This document shows positions 22,699-33,309 of a stretch of 64,000 nt of DNA, piece by piece. The DNA comes from Fonsecaea monophora (taxonomy: Eukaryota > Ascomycota > Eurotiomycetes > Chaetothyriales > Herpotrichiellaceae): NCBI RefSeq assembly GCF_001642475.1, contig NW_019173994.1, forward strand, positions 122,908 to 186,907, read 5' to 3'. The position numbers were made by a program, and so were the translations under genes. Each line of letters opens with the position of its first letter. The first letter of the stretch is position 1. Below the pieces are notes generated by a model. It worked only from the letters and a program-made list of their open reading frames with translations. It ran no database searches and was not told the DNA's origin.

Positions 22699-24000
22699 AT
22701 GCGGACATCCAAGATCTCGCAAGAAACCACACGAATATTCAGTGCCCTATCCCCGAATGCTCGCGTTGGTCGCATGACAAGGAGTTCCAAACGACTGGCT
22801 TCCTTTGCGCTGGGTTACGATCCGAATGTCGAGGTAAAAGAAGAAGATGAAGCATCAGTGCATGAGACGAGTAAAGGTGTCACCCCGGCAGCAGATATCG
22901 AGGACGCTCTAAGCACGCCACCTCGCTCGAGCAGAAAGAGGAAGTTTGACGCTGACTCGCCGTTCTCTTCGACTCTTGTTACAAGCACGAACGAATGGAC
23001 CTCGCCACGCAAAATTAAGAAGGAGGAAGAGGATGGGGACTGTGACGAGGCAAAACGAGATCCATCTCCTAGTGGGCGGGCGAGATCAAAAGCAAAGCTT
23101 CCAGCACGGAGGACAACTTCGCCGTCAGGGACAGTGCAGATACATCCTCCCTCCAACTGGGCCGAGATATATGATACAGTCAAAGCTATGCGCCAAAGAA
23201 ACCCAACTGCTCCGGTAGACACCATGGGTTGTGAAGAGCTCTATTGGCCTGCCGCTCCGCCACGAGAGAAACGCTACCACATCTTGACAAGTCTAATGCT
23301 GTCCTCTCAAACAAAAGATACGGTGACAGCAGTCGCGATGCAACGCCTACATACAGAATTAGTTCCCCGACCGCCCATTGTGAATGACGAGGCACAACAG
23401 TCGACCCTCACAGTCGAGAACATAATCGCCTGTGACCCAAAGCACCTCGACAACCTCATCGGCAAAGTCGGCTTCCACAACAACAAAACCAAGTTCATCA
23501 AGCAGGTCGCCATGATCCTCAAGTCGGAGTATAACTCGGACATCCCCAACACGATTGAAGGGTTGGTTCGTCTTCCAGGAGTGGGCCCGAAGATGGCATA
23601 CCTCTGCATGTCTGCCGCATGGGGGATAGATGAAGGGATCGGTGTGGATGTCCACGTCCACCGCATCACCAACCTGTGGGGATGGCACAAAACCAAGACA
23701 CCGGAAGAGACGAGGGCGTGGTTGGAAGGATGGCTGCCCCGCGACAAATGGCATGAGATCAATAAGATGCTGGTGGGTTTGGGCCAGACGGTGTGTCTGC
23801 CTATGGGGCGGCGGTGTGGTGAGTGTGACCTTGCCGGAACAGGTCTGTGCAAGGCAGAGATTCGAGGTTGGAAGGCAACGGAGAGGCGAGTAAAGAAGGA
23901 GAAGGTGGAGGTAGACGTAGAAGGCGGCACTGTGGTCTTGAAAAAGGAGGTACAGGGCAGTAAGAGGGTTGAGATCAATGAAAAGGTGGAGGAATCATGA
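22699..24000 (+). CDS. NTH1: Endonuclease III homolog (bifunctional DNA glycosylase/AP lyase)
   Basis: Base-excision repair enzyme that removes oxidised pyrimidines and nicks AP sites. Single exon, 433 aa, from the ATG at 22699; the frame is open upstream but without an ATG. Residues 1-150 are a Lys/Arg/Ser-rich tail, plausibly mitochondrial or nuclear targeting, with basic KRKFDAD and RKIKKEEE patches. The catalytic domain starts about residue 160: LMLSSQTKD, then the helix-hairpin-helix LPGVGPKMAYL with Schiff-base Lys298, and VDVHVHR with catalytic Asp317 (19 residues on, as in human NTH1). The iron-sulphur motif follows at Cys366, 373, 376 and 384. Its last spacing is seven residues rather than the usual five. 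A Lys/Glu-rich C-terminal tail of about 45 residues closes the protein. Confidence 0.95.
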   Translation: MRTSKISQETTRIFSALSPNARVGRMTRSSKRLASFALGYDPNVEVKEEDEASVHETSKGVTPAADIEDALSTPPRSSRKRKFDADSPFSSTLVTSTNEWTSPRKIKKEEEDGDCDEAKRDPSPSGRARSKAKLPARRTTSPSGTVQIHPPSNWAEIYDTVKAMRQRNPTAPVDTMGCEELYWPAAPPREKRYHILTSLMLSSQTKDTVTAVAMQRLHTELVPRPPIVNDEAQQSTLTVENIIACDPKHLDNLIGKVGFHNNKTKFIKQVAMILKSEYNSDIPNTIEGLVRLPGVGPKMAYLCMSAAWGIDEGIGVDVHVHRITNLWGWHKTKTPEETRAWLEGWLPRDKWHEINKMLVGLGQTVCLPMGRRCGECDLAGTGLCKAEIRGWKATERRVKKEKVEVDVEGGTVVLKKEVQGSKRVEINEKVEES

Positions 24001-24212
24001 TGGCATTATTGAAGAATGGCAAGTATCTCTTTACCCTCCAAGACTGAAAAGACCGGCCACCCCTTCCGATTTTGACCGGACATGAACACATTATCCCTCT
24101 TTTCCGAGCCCCAGTGTGGTGCCTCCAAGACATGCATTCACCGAGAATGCATTGCATTGGTGTGAAGTGCCTCGCACTCTTGGTAGAAGGTTGCTGTTGT
24201 TGTATGCGCCAC

Positions 24213-24539
24213 TCATGCTTGATAAGCTGGAGGTGGCTCCGAATTCAAAGCCGCATAGCCCTTGTCGAGCACATGTGCCCGAGGAGGAGATTTGACTGGG
24301 CTGTTGGCGAGGCTCTGAGAATTCCTGTCCGAAGGTTGAACGGAACGACGAGGACCCTGTCTTCGTTGCTGGCGGTCTAGTTTGCGCTGTCCTCTCGTCC
24401 GTGCATCAGCTAGACAGAGAGAACCTATCGCCGTGATGACAAGGACGACGATGATGCAGATGCTGATGATGCCGGTGGTGCTGAGGGTGATGCCACCGTT
24501 GCTGCTTGAGAAGTCGCGCTTGTCGAGGGAAATATACAT
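24213..24539 (-). CDS. Small single-pass membrane protein with C-terminal PPxY
   Basis: 108 aa from the ATG at 24539; a second in-frame ATG at 24602 would add 21 residues and cannot be excluded. A short polar N terminus with DKRDFSSSN is followed by one hydrophobic helix, about residues 22-43 (ISICIIVVLVITAIGSLCL). Then comes a strongly basic cytosolic juxtamembrane segment (RTRGQRKLDRQQRRQGPRR), a Ser-rich linker and the C-terminal PPPAYQA. A PPxY at the tail of a small membrane protein is the classic docking site for WW domains of Rsp5/NEDD4 ubiquitin ligases, so an adaptor or self-sorting role is conceivable. I do not recognise the family. Composition and topology argue for a real gene; homology is untested. 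Confidence 0.5.
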   Translation of the reverse strand: MYISLDKRDFSSSNGGITLSTTGIISICIIVVLVITAIGSLCLADARTRGQRKLDRQQRRQGPRRSVQPSDRNSQSLANSPVKSPPRAHVLDKGYAALNSEPPPAYQA

Positions 24540-26014
24540 TCTGGTGATGGATTTTGACAGTGTTTGGGAATTCTGGGAAGCGTGTACAGAGTTTACTTGC
24601 ATTGTCTCCCGTGCCGTGTGCTCGACAGAGACATATATATCCCTTGCCGCATTCTGGTGGCTACGCCTTGAAGCGCCCACGGGCGTATGGTAAGGCTGAA
24701 TTCAACGGGGCGTGGATTTGGGCGGAGCGGGTGGACCAGGCATCACGCTAACCTCGTTTGGTAGCTTCCCGTTCACGAACGGCAACTCTGCATGGCTTTG
24801 CGGCTGCCATTAAACGATCGACCATTGTTCGTGATGGTCCCGTCTTGATGTCATGTATATGCAAAGTGTATCGTTGTTGGTTGGTCGTGTGATAGCAACC
24901 CAGGATGGTAAAGAAGGCAAAATCCGCACCTGTTACGCCTGTTGATGGATCGTGGTACGGGACTCAATGCGCACCATTTACAGAATTTGCCTCGAGTAGA
25001 TATGCCTGTACTAAACTCCAACATGAGTAACATTAGTCTGCAGATGAAGGCGAAAAGACACGAGAGCCAAGGCGTGTAAGGTAAGTAATGGAGAGTGGAC
25101 CGCAGCGGCAGCACGGGCGGCTGAGAAGCACAGCCTCATTAGCCCTGTGTACCGCTACCAGCGATACCTCTGTATCTATAAAAGTCAAAGGGCCAGTCCC
25201 TGCAAAAGCCCACAAGAAAGTACAGCGGCAGCCGATTTCTCTGAATCGGTGTTCAGATGAAGCAGTGGTGTGGATTGAAATGCCTCCAAGGCTAATTCTG
25301 GTCTCCATCAAGTACACACACGATTGGCACTGGCAGCGGACGCGGTATCGGAACAACTGGATCGAGCATGACGATGCCCACTGGGTGCTTGCAACTCAAT
25401 ATTTCCTTCTTTTTTTGGTCTACAGTGATTGTCCATCTCTTGAAATGCTCAGGGATTTCGACACTGCCAAAACTATTGGATGTATGCAGGTCGATCGTGT
25501 GAATGAAGGATAGACTTTTCAAAGCACTCGGTCAGGGGTGTAGAGCCGCTGCAACATGTGGTATATAGTTGATGCAACAGGGGGACAGTAGTTCATGATA
25601 GGGACATGCCCAACGACCTCTGTAGCGGGCACAAGGATCAGACGTCAGGCGTATTTGCACGGCCGAGTATGGACAATGTTCACTGATAAAAGCGGCGTGG
25701 TCATGGATCGTCGCGAGGCTCCATGCGGCAGGTGCAACGGTCCCTTGGTAAAGCGGCCGGAGGGTTTCGCCCTGCGGACCGCTGACAATCTAACTGCTTG
25801 CCTGTTCACACGGAGATGAGGTGCGTGCACTGAACCCAACAGCTGCTCATGATATCCTTTTCTCAGATGATTCTTTATGGCGGGTTGTGATTGAAAGCAA
25901 GAACTTCATACTTTCTTTTGTATTCCTGAGCGTCGTCCAAGGTTTTTGTTCCTGTCCTTTATTGCTGTATCTGTTCCTTGTCCAAGTCGCCCTTCCGCAA
26001 CCCATCTGTCCACC
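24540..26014. other. Intergenic spacer, no gene seen
   Basis: About 1.5 kb holding the promoters of the small membrane protein gene (left) and END3 (right). A plus-strand frame at 25088-25513 (141 codons) has no hydrophobic, repeat or domain pattern and is not called. Confidence 0.5.
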
Positions 26015-27253
26015 ATGTCAGGCACGAAGCGGATCGAGAAATGGGAAATCGACCGATACTGGGAGATCTTCTCCTCACTAGTCCAGCAACCTGCCACACC
26101 CTCTTCGCGCCTGACGAACCAGGCCGCAGCCAACGTCCTCCGGAATTCGCAGCTGCGAGATGACCAGCTCGAGCGTGTATGGGATCTTGCGGACGTCGAT
26201 GGGGATGGCGAGCTGGACTTCGAGGAGTTTTGTGTCGCCATGAGACTCATCTTCGATCTTGTCAACGGCGAATACCAGGATGTGCCGCCCAGCCTACCTG
26301 ACTGGCTCATTCCCGAGTCCAAAGCCCACCTTGTCCAGGCGAACCGGGCCTTGACCGGACACCAGCAGGCGCAGTTCGATAGAATCGAGGAAGATGAAGA
26401 AGACACTGGACTAAAGGATGGTTTCGATTGGTACATGAACCCTAGCGACAAGCGAAAGTATGAGGAGATCTATTCTGCGAACAAAGACCGGAGAGGGGAG
26501 ATCAGCTTCCAGAGCCTGCACACGCTCTACTCCAGCCTGGATGTGCCGGACACAGATGTGCGGAGTGCGTGGAACCTCGTCAACACGAGTGGTCGAGATA
26601 CCATCTCGAAGGATGCCTGTCTCGCGTTCTTACACATCCTAAACTACCGTCACGAAGGCTTTCGGATACCGCGTTCTGTGCCACCGAGCTTGAGGGCGAG
26701 CTTTGAGGGGAACAAGATCGACTACCAGATCGATAATGTCAGACACAAACCGAACAAATACGATGAAGAGACGTCTACAGGGCGAAAAGCCAAATTTGGA
26801 GACGCTTATCTGAGCCGCATTGGTGGAAGGGGCGGCTCTTCCTATCAGCCCAAAGGTACCGACTTCTCAGACGTGGTGGAGGATGAGGAGCTTGAGAAAG
26901 TCAGACTTCTACGCGAGCTGCGCGAGCTAGAATCCCAGCACGAAGCGGCGATGGCGGCCTCGGAGCGCAGACGGAAGCAACGATTAGAGAACGGAGGCCC
27001 TAGACAACCAGGGAAAACGAATTGGACGCTCGTGAAGCGCGAGGCGCAGCAACTGCTGGAGTACAAGCAACGACAATTCGTCGAACTCAACTCGGAACAA
27101 GGGAATCAATCAGGCAGTGATTTGAAGAGGCTGAGGGATGATCTTGCACTGGTAGCGGAGCAAATAGATGGCCTCGAGTCGCACTTGAGGAAGCGGGAGG
27201 CAGATCTGGAAAACCTTCGCAGAGAAATTGAGAACGAGAAGGCGAGCAGGTGA
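26015..27253 (+). CDS. END3: Actin cytoskeleton-regulatory complex protein End3
   Basis: Endocytic scaffold that works with Pan1 and Sla1 at cortical actin patches. Single exon, 412 aa, start at the ATG at 26015 (MSGTKRIEKWEIDRYWEIF). The first EH domain spans about residues 10-100 and has a canonical EF-hand loop DVDGDGELDFEEF. A second, degenerate EH domain lies at about 135-230 (YEEIYSANKDRRGEISFQSL), followed by the conserved IPRSVPPSLRASF linker. The C-terminal 130 residues form charged coiled coil (EKVRLLRELRELESQHEAA and the final ESHLRKREADLENLRREIE), matching the End3 Sla1-binding repeat region. Length and domain order are normal for the family. Confidence 0.93.
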   Translation: MSGTKRIEKWEIDRYWEIFSSLVQQPATPSSRLTNQAAANVLRNSQLRDDQLERVWDLADVDGDGELDFEEFCVAMRLIFDLVNGEYQDVPPSLPDWLIPESKAHLVQANRALTGHQQAQFDRIEEDEEDTGLKDGFDWYMNPSDKRKYEEIYSANKDRRGEISFQSLHTLYSSLDVPDTDVRSAWNLVNTSGRDTISKDACLAFLHILNYRHEGFRIPRSVPPSLRASFEGNKIDYQIDNVRHKPNKYDEETSTGRKAKFGDAYLSRIGGRGGSSYQPKGTDFSDVVEDEELEKVRLLRELRELESQHEAAMAASERRRKQRLENGGPRQPGKTNWTLVKREAQQLLEYKQRQFVELNSEQGNQSGSDLKRLRDDLALVAEQIDGLESHLRKREADLENLRREIENEKASR

Positions 27254-27416
27254 AACCCGTGCAGGCTGGGAGACAGGCAGAAATGGAGGGATACAGTAAT
27301 TCAGACCGCTTAAAGGCACCAATGGTTCGTCTTGACGAGGTGCTCTGTACATGTTGTACACATTTGTACTGTCGAATGCGATTTCGGGGAAAACAGAAGA
27401 CGCCTCCGTGATCTGA

Positions 27417-27922
27417 CTACCTATCGGTCCGTACTTTTCGTAGCCCGTCCGTGTTGAATGTGTCGCCTCTCTTAAAGTTTGCTAGATTACCGTCAGTATC
27501 GCCGCTTGACTTATCTCGCGACCATTGGAGAATCGACCTACCATCAGCTTCTTCCCAAGCTCTTCCGGCGCCGAAGCCGGTTCCAAGCCATACTGGCCAC
27601 GCTCTTCTCTTGAACAACAGTACTGAGAATATGACACCGAACGAAAAGCCGAGCGCGGATCTGATGACCAAGGACGAAACTGCGCGATCCCACTGCGTAT
27701 AGTGTCAGCAACTGACTCTTTAGTACTCTGAGTGCTGGGCGGGAACGGGACGAATGCTATATCCTATCCGCAGGCTGTTTCGCGAGCATATTCTAGGGTG
27801 AGGAGCTTCGAACCACCACCAGCCCTTCGTTGTACACATACCTTCTCGTTCAACAGAGCTTCGCTCACTGGTCTCGATTTAGCCACCGGTAAGGGAGGGC
27901 TTGAAACGTTGTCGTCCGGCAT
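27417..27922 (-). CDS. MIC10: MICOS complex subunit Mic10
   Basis: Core membrane-bending subunit of the mitochondrial contact site and cristae organising system, in the inner membrane. Three exons on the minus strand: 27922-27842, 27692-27542 and 27481-27417; 98 aa, the size of yeast Mic10. Introns are 149 and 60 nt, both GT-AG, and phases close. The N terminus is a short polar stretch ending in SEALLNEKW. Then come two membrane segments with the diagnostic glycine-rich motifs: GFSFGVIFSVLLF, the positively charged KRRAWP loop, and LGTGFGAGRAWEEAD. KRRAWP between two GxGxG-type helices is the Mic10 hallmark. The gene is small and split, so simple open-frame searches miss it. It is divergent from URB2. 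Confidence 0.9.
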
Positions 27923-28739
27923 CTTGGAGAACTGCAAGGGTTGTTAGTTCGAATGGCCCGAAGAGGGGAAAATGCACACGGTACCTTTTTGGGTGATCCA
28001 AGGATATGTGTTGCCTCGTGGACGTGAAAGATGAACAAAAGGTTTACGAGCTGTTGTTCAAACTGGGGGGAGCTTTGGCAAACTGCGCAGTTCGGAGCGG
28101 AAACAGCAACCAGCTCACAGAAAAAAGGTAAGCCAATCGGAGCCTGGCTTGGCATTTCTCAATCCTCTCGGAAGACTACGAGCATGTATTTTATCAAGAA
28201 TAGGTAACTGAGCTTGAGGTAGCATTCTCTCGCTAAAAATCCGTGACGAGGTTGGCTCGGAGACAGTGGTCACGACGCTACCATTCTTTGTCGCTATCGT
28301 CTTGATGGTATACACTTTGAAATGTACAACATGCCCGGATAAGGACAGGATACCAGCTTCGTCTACTACGGTCAGTCCTTGATTGATTCGAGATTGATCG
28401 CTTCCGCAGATCTAAATCTTATACCGCTGCACACAGTCGTTGGAGGAAACACTGCAGCATTTGATATGCTCCATTCAAGATCTGATGGACACGGCGATGT
28501 ACAGTCTGATCATACGCGTAAAGCAGCCAGGTTCTAGTCCTGAAAGGGACAATCTCCCTAGCCGTTTGCCATATTTCTTGGCGAAATTTTCCAGATTCAA
28601 CTCGAGCTTCGTTCATCGCAGAGTACTCCGCAGTATTCATATGTCCCGTGAAAATTTCCGCTGCCGAATCATGCAACCATATCCGTCAAAGTCAGGTTTC
28701 TGCCGTCATGTGTGCTGATAAGAGTCCCTCACCCTCAAG
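27923..28739. promoter_or_regulatory. Divergent promoter MIC10 / URB2
   Basis: 817 bp between outward-facing start codons. It must contain both promoters; no individual site stands out and no other gene is supported. Confidence 0.5.
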
Positions 28740-31700
28740 ATGGCGAAGGAATCGTTCGAGGCCCAGATGGCCGGCTTGGAAAAAGCCCAAGGACAGCCAG
28801 AGAAGATATTAGAAGAAGCTGCCAGCATCCTGGGGCTCGACCTCGAAGCTACTATTGCACAAGGCGCCACAGATCCCATATTTGAAGCGTCTCCCGCATC
28901 GCACGGTTTTAAGGAGCAATGGGTTCTGCGCTGGCTCCTGAAGAGACTGGGAGCCTTGGACAAAGCGAAGAATGGAGAAAGCAAGATTGGGGCCTCTCAA
29001 AAAAGGTATGAGACAAACACTTTGCAGTATCGATTGGATCCACATCTAATGGGTGTCTAGTTTCATCCTGTCCCCGAAGTTCTGGTCCCTTCTCCTCAAT
29101 TTAATTTGCTCAATACCTGGCGATGTGTGCTCAGATATTCTTCTCGAGCGAGACTTCCCGCGATTACTGGTTGGCTTCAATCGAGAGCTTCTTTCCCTAG
29201 AGACTCGACTCAGTCCGATCGCAATGGAGGACAATGATCTGGAAAACGGTGGCCGTCCAGCCAAACGGAGATGCTTGTCCCCGTTAGTGGACGACCCGAG
29301 TGCAGTGCTCTCCCAGCAAAAGTTGCTATGGTTGGCTTTGCAAACAGGCAGTCGTTGCGTCGGCTCATCTTCCACGTCTTCCACTCCTCCCCGAAGCGCA
29401 ACTCGTACCCCTTTAACAAAGACCGCATCGCGGACAGATCATTCCGCCTTACTGGGTAGCTTGCTTGAGCTAGTGGCATGTATTCTTGATCAGAGCATTG
29501 GCACCCCAGATCCTTCTCTCATTTCTACAATACTAGAGACATTACTGTCCTCTTGGGACGCGCTTGCCCCTACCTTCCAGAAAAAGGCGGATGTGCAGGA
29601 CGAGGCTTTCTCCTCGCACTGCCTTCTCCCCTGTCTGCGTCTGGTCGACATTCTAGCCAGACCGAAGTTCAGCCAGGGACCCTTTGCGCAATCCAGAGCT
29701 GCGCTCGAGCGCCTGATAGCGCTACATGTCGTCTTCCCCCTGCGAGCATTGTTCAACGAACAATTCACCAAGAAATGGAGGGCCGTAACGGACATTCTGC
29801 TCTTCGAGCACATGGAAACTTTGCTAAAAGCATACAACAACCTCATTATTTGTGCAGAGACCGAAAATTCTCAACAGTATGGGCCGAATTCTGTCCTAGG
29901 CATCAAGGAATTCTCCTGGATTATCCTCGATGTAGCTGTGCGCTCGATGCCCGTTTTAGACTTCCGCAGGCGACAACAGGAGCAACCATATATCGACTCC
30001 TTGTTTATTTGGCTTGTTCATATCACCTGGCCACGTATCCCGCACATCACATCAACTGGAGTCCTCCAACCACCACCTCCTCCCCTTGGCTCAATTGCTG
30101 GTGTTGAGGATACGTGGGCGCAATCAACGGAGCGTCTGATCGAAGTTGCCCACAAACGAAAGCTGCAACTGGGCCTGCAAATAATTACCTACGTCCTTCA
30201 GGCTATGTTAGCTACAGACACGGAATTGGCGCCCTGGAGTCTTTTGGCCACAACTATTCACCTGGATGTGAACATCCTAGTATCGCACTCGAGACTCTCC
30301 ACTTCCACAACCCTCTTGGAACAAGTCTTGGACCGGATTGAATCAAGCACTGTCTCTGAAACTGCGTACGACCTTGTGCGAGATCAAATTATTCGGCCCT
30401 TGCTCCGAAGCTTTGCCCGCTCCAGAGATCTGGATAGTTTCGTTATTGGCTGGCAAAGAATGCTCGCTGAAGCAATAAGGGTCCGTTACACGTCGAGACA
30501 CGATCAACAAGACTGCTCTGCTGTGTTGGCTTGGGAGGACGAAGACGTCTTCGACGAATTTAAACCTCTCGTCGCTGTATATGCGCCACCAAACATGGAT
30601 CAGCGGATGCTCGAGGGCTTGATTGAGCCCATCGCCGAAATCGCCGATAAGGTTGGCTCTACGGCGGAAGTCTTTGCAAGGCTGGCTATCTTCTGCACCA
30701 TCCTGGAAAGCCCATCATCCGAAGTCAGAAACCCAGGGTTCGACCAACACCAACTGGTTGTTCTATTACACGGGGCAAAGAATGCTCTGTCTCGAAGGTC
30801 GGACTATCAAGGCCAACGCTGGAGGCTGTGGAGAGTGATTGGACTTGTGGTGCAATCGTTAGATGGCAAGGCGCTGCCTGCTGACCTCGAGTCGTTGCTG
30901 GACTTTGCCAACCACTTCGTGTCTCTGCAGGACATTCGGAGCTTTCAAGAGGCTGACACAGGCAAACACGTGGCCAGGTATCTTGAATGTCTCGAATGCT
31001 TTTCTCTCCTTGTCCAGTTGGCTTCGCAATCGAAGCAATACCAACAAAGACTGGAATCAGAGGCGAGTCATCTAGCAGATCTGTTGCAGCGCTTGAATCA
31101 AGATCGTGTAATCCTGTGGGATGGGCGTCGCTCCAAGTGCAACAACGTCCATGATCTTGTGGCTGCATGCGTTGGCAGACTATTAAAAAGCTCCAAGTTG
31201 TTCTCAATGTACGCCGAAAGCTTTGGCGCGTTTATCCAGGCCTGCCTCGAGAAAGTCTTCCAGCCTTTGCAACAAGATTCCACAAGCGATGCTCTACCAG
31301 CTTTGCACGACCTTCTGCTGGCTGTGTTGGAAGTTGAGGACATTTCTCGGACTCCGGCTCTACGACGCCTGATTTTCGAGTGCATTGATAAGAACCTGTG
31401 GTCGACCAATAGAAGCAGAAAGGTTTGCATGAGACTTCTGCACCGCCTGTCAATGGAAAAGTTGAGCAAGCCAATGATCAAAAACTTCGTGGCTTCGACG
31501 CTCCGTCGGCTTTTTGACGAGCCGAAGCAGGCAAAAATCGAGACCATCTCAGGCGATTTGCACCTCTTGACTTGGCTCGACTCGACATTCCCTGGTGCGT
31601 TCATTGACTACAGAGAATGGCGCAAGTGGATTGACTTTGTTGTGGTTGTCCTCCAATGCGATGATGGAGAGTCTTCGCAAGTAAAGCTCACGGACAGCCA

Positions 31701-33309
31701 GACATACGTGTCGTCGTATGTGACGGCCGGACGCATCTTAGCCCAGGTCTTCCAGTCAAGCTTGATACGAAATCTGACCGTCTCGAAATCCTCCGCGACG
31801 GAGGCCCTGGCTTACCTGGTAATGACTGTTCAAAAACAAAAGGCTCGCAGAAACGGCTCTGTTCCACTCTCCTGCTTGCGGATTTTCTTCGATTCCGCCT
31901 ATCGGTTGGGCAGCGCACTGGACGGCGAACACCAACGAAAGGACGTCGAGTTCTTACAAGCAGCCCTTGTAGCTTGTGTGAGAGAAGAATCTGACAAAGC
32001 TCTTCCTGACGCGGCAAACTCGGCGAATCTCCTCAGACTACAGCCAATTGTCGACGCGCTCCAGTCCCTCGAAAAAGCTGGTCAAACCGACGAGTTGCGG
32101 GATATTGTGTCCGCTATCCAGGAAAAGCTCGTGCATATCGAAGCATACACTGGGCAGGAATATGCTGTTAGGCAGAGTTGGCGGATGGAGCTCTCTCTGC
32201 GACGTCAGTGCACTAACTCTCCATTTGCGCCACAGAAACGACACGTCCAAGAGCTGTCCTCGTTAATCACGCCTCTGGCCACCTACACCAACGAGAGCGC
32301 CGCCGCTCTTGCTGCTGAAGCAGAGATATTCGTTTGCCAACTCGAGCCGGCCAGCTGGCCTGCGACGCTAGAGTTTTTTCTCAAAAAGAGCGAGCAAGTG
32401 GAATGTCAGCCAGCATGTGCGGTGTTTATGGCTTGCATCTTAGGGCGTATCAAGACACAACACATAGTGCGATACCCGACGTTAGCTCAGGCTCTAGCGC
32501 AGGTTGTGTGTATGAACACCGCAACCACGCGACTCAGCACCACCGGCCTCCTTCTTGCTTTGGAAAATTGCAAAAGTGCGCTCGAACTTCATCCAATGGT
32601 GGTGAATCAATCAGTCCTGGATCGGCTGCTGGCATCTCTGCACGCCGTCGCCTCTGCGGAACCCAACGGAGCGCGATCTCTACAGATCAGAGATCGAGAT
32701 ACTGGCCCCACACCAGCCGACATTTATCGACGGATATGTGGAGTCATTGGAGCTATACTTGGAAGACACCGCAGACGCCTCACCGATCGTTATCATCTGT
32801 TACTTCCGATCTTACAAAGCCTTCTACGATGTCTGTTTTGGCCAGGTCAGAGAGCGCTGGAAAGTCACCGAGGCAGCAGTGCGAATGCAATGAGGTCCTT
32901 CGGCAGGTCAATGCCCACGTGGCTGCACGAATCTGCAGAATCCCTGCCGCAGTCCTCGGCCGAACAATTTGCTCGTCTCCTGTCGTCAATCTCGAATCCC
33001 ACAGTGTCGGCTGCACGATTGTCCAATAAGCGTGGCCACAACGAGCTGAATGATGTCGTGAATCGAGCCCGGAAATTGGCAGGCCAGCACATGCAGTATC
33101 TCGTTATGGAGTATTGTCGATGTGTCCTTGATGGGCAAATCAACCCGTCAACCAAGGACCAGTTGATGCCAGGGATGTATCGAGTCATGGACGCCCTCGA
33201 CAGAGACGTCATGAGGGCCATGAATGCAGGTCTAGATCCAAGCAGCAGAACTATATTCAAGGGGCTGTATGACAGTTGGGTACGGTACGGCAAATGGAAT
33301 AAGGGTTAG
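28740..33309 (+). CDS. URB2: Nucleolar ribosome-biogenesis protein Urb2/Npa2
   Basis: Two exons, 28740-29005 and 29061-33309, joined through a 55-nt GT-AG intron; 1504 aa. The protein is almost entirely helical and leucine-rich with no enzymatic motif, as expected of a HEAT-like scaffold. The C-terminal 200 residues carry the family signature: HMQYLVMEYCRCVLDG, a LMPGMYRVMDALDRDVMRAMN helix and the terminal KGLYDSWVRYGKWNKG, matching my recollection of the Urb2/Npa2 C-terminal domain. In yeast Urb2 is an essential nucleolar protein acting with Npa1/Urb1 in early 60S (27S pre-rRNA) maturation. Length is close to the fungal norm of 1200-1500. An unusually polar stretch near residues 150-180 (KRRCLSPLVDD and STSSTPPRSATRTPL) is probably a disordered loop. 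Confidence 0.85.

Noticed and set aside
25088..25513. Plus-strand open frame (141 codons) between the PPxY gene and END3
   Set aside because: No hydrophobic, repeat or domain pattern and no splice extension; kept as spacer.
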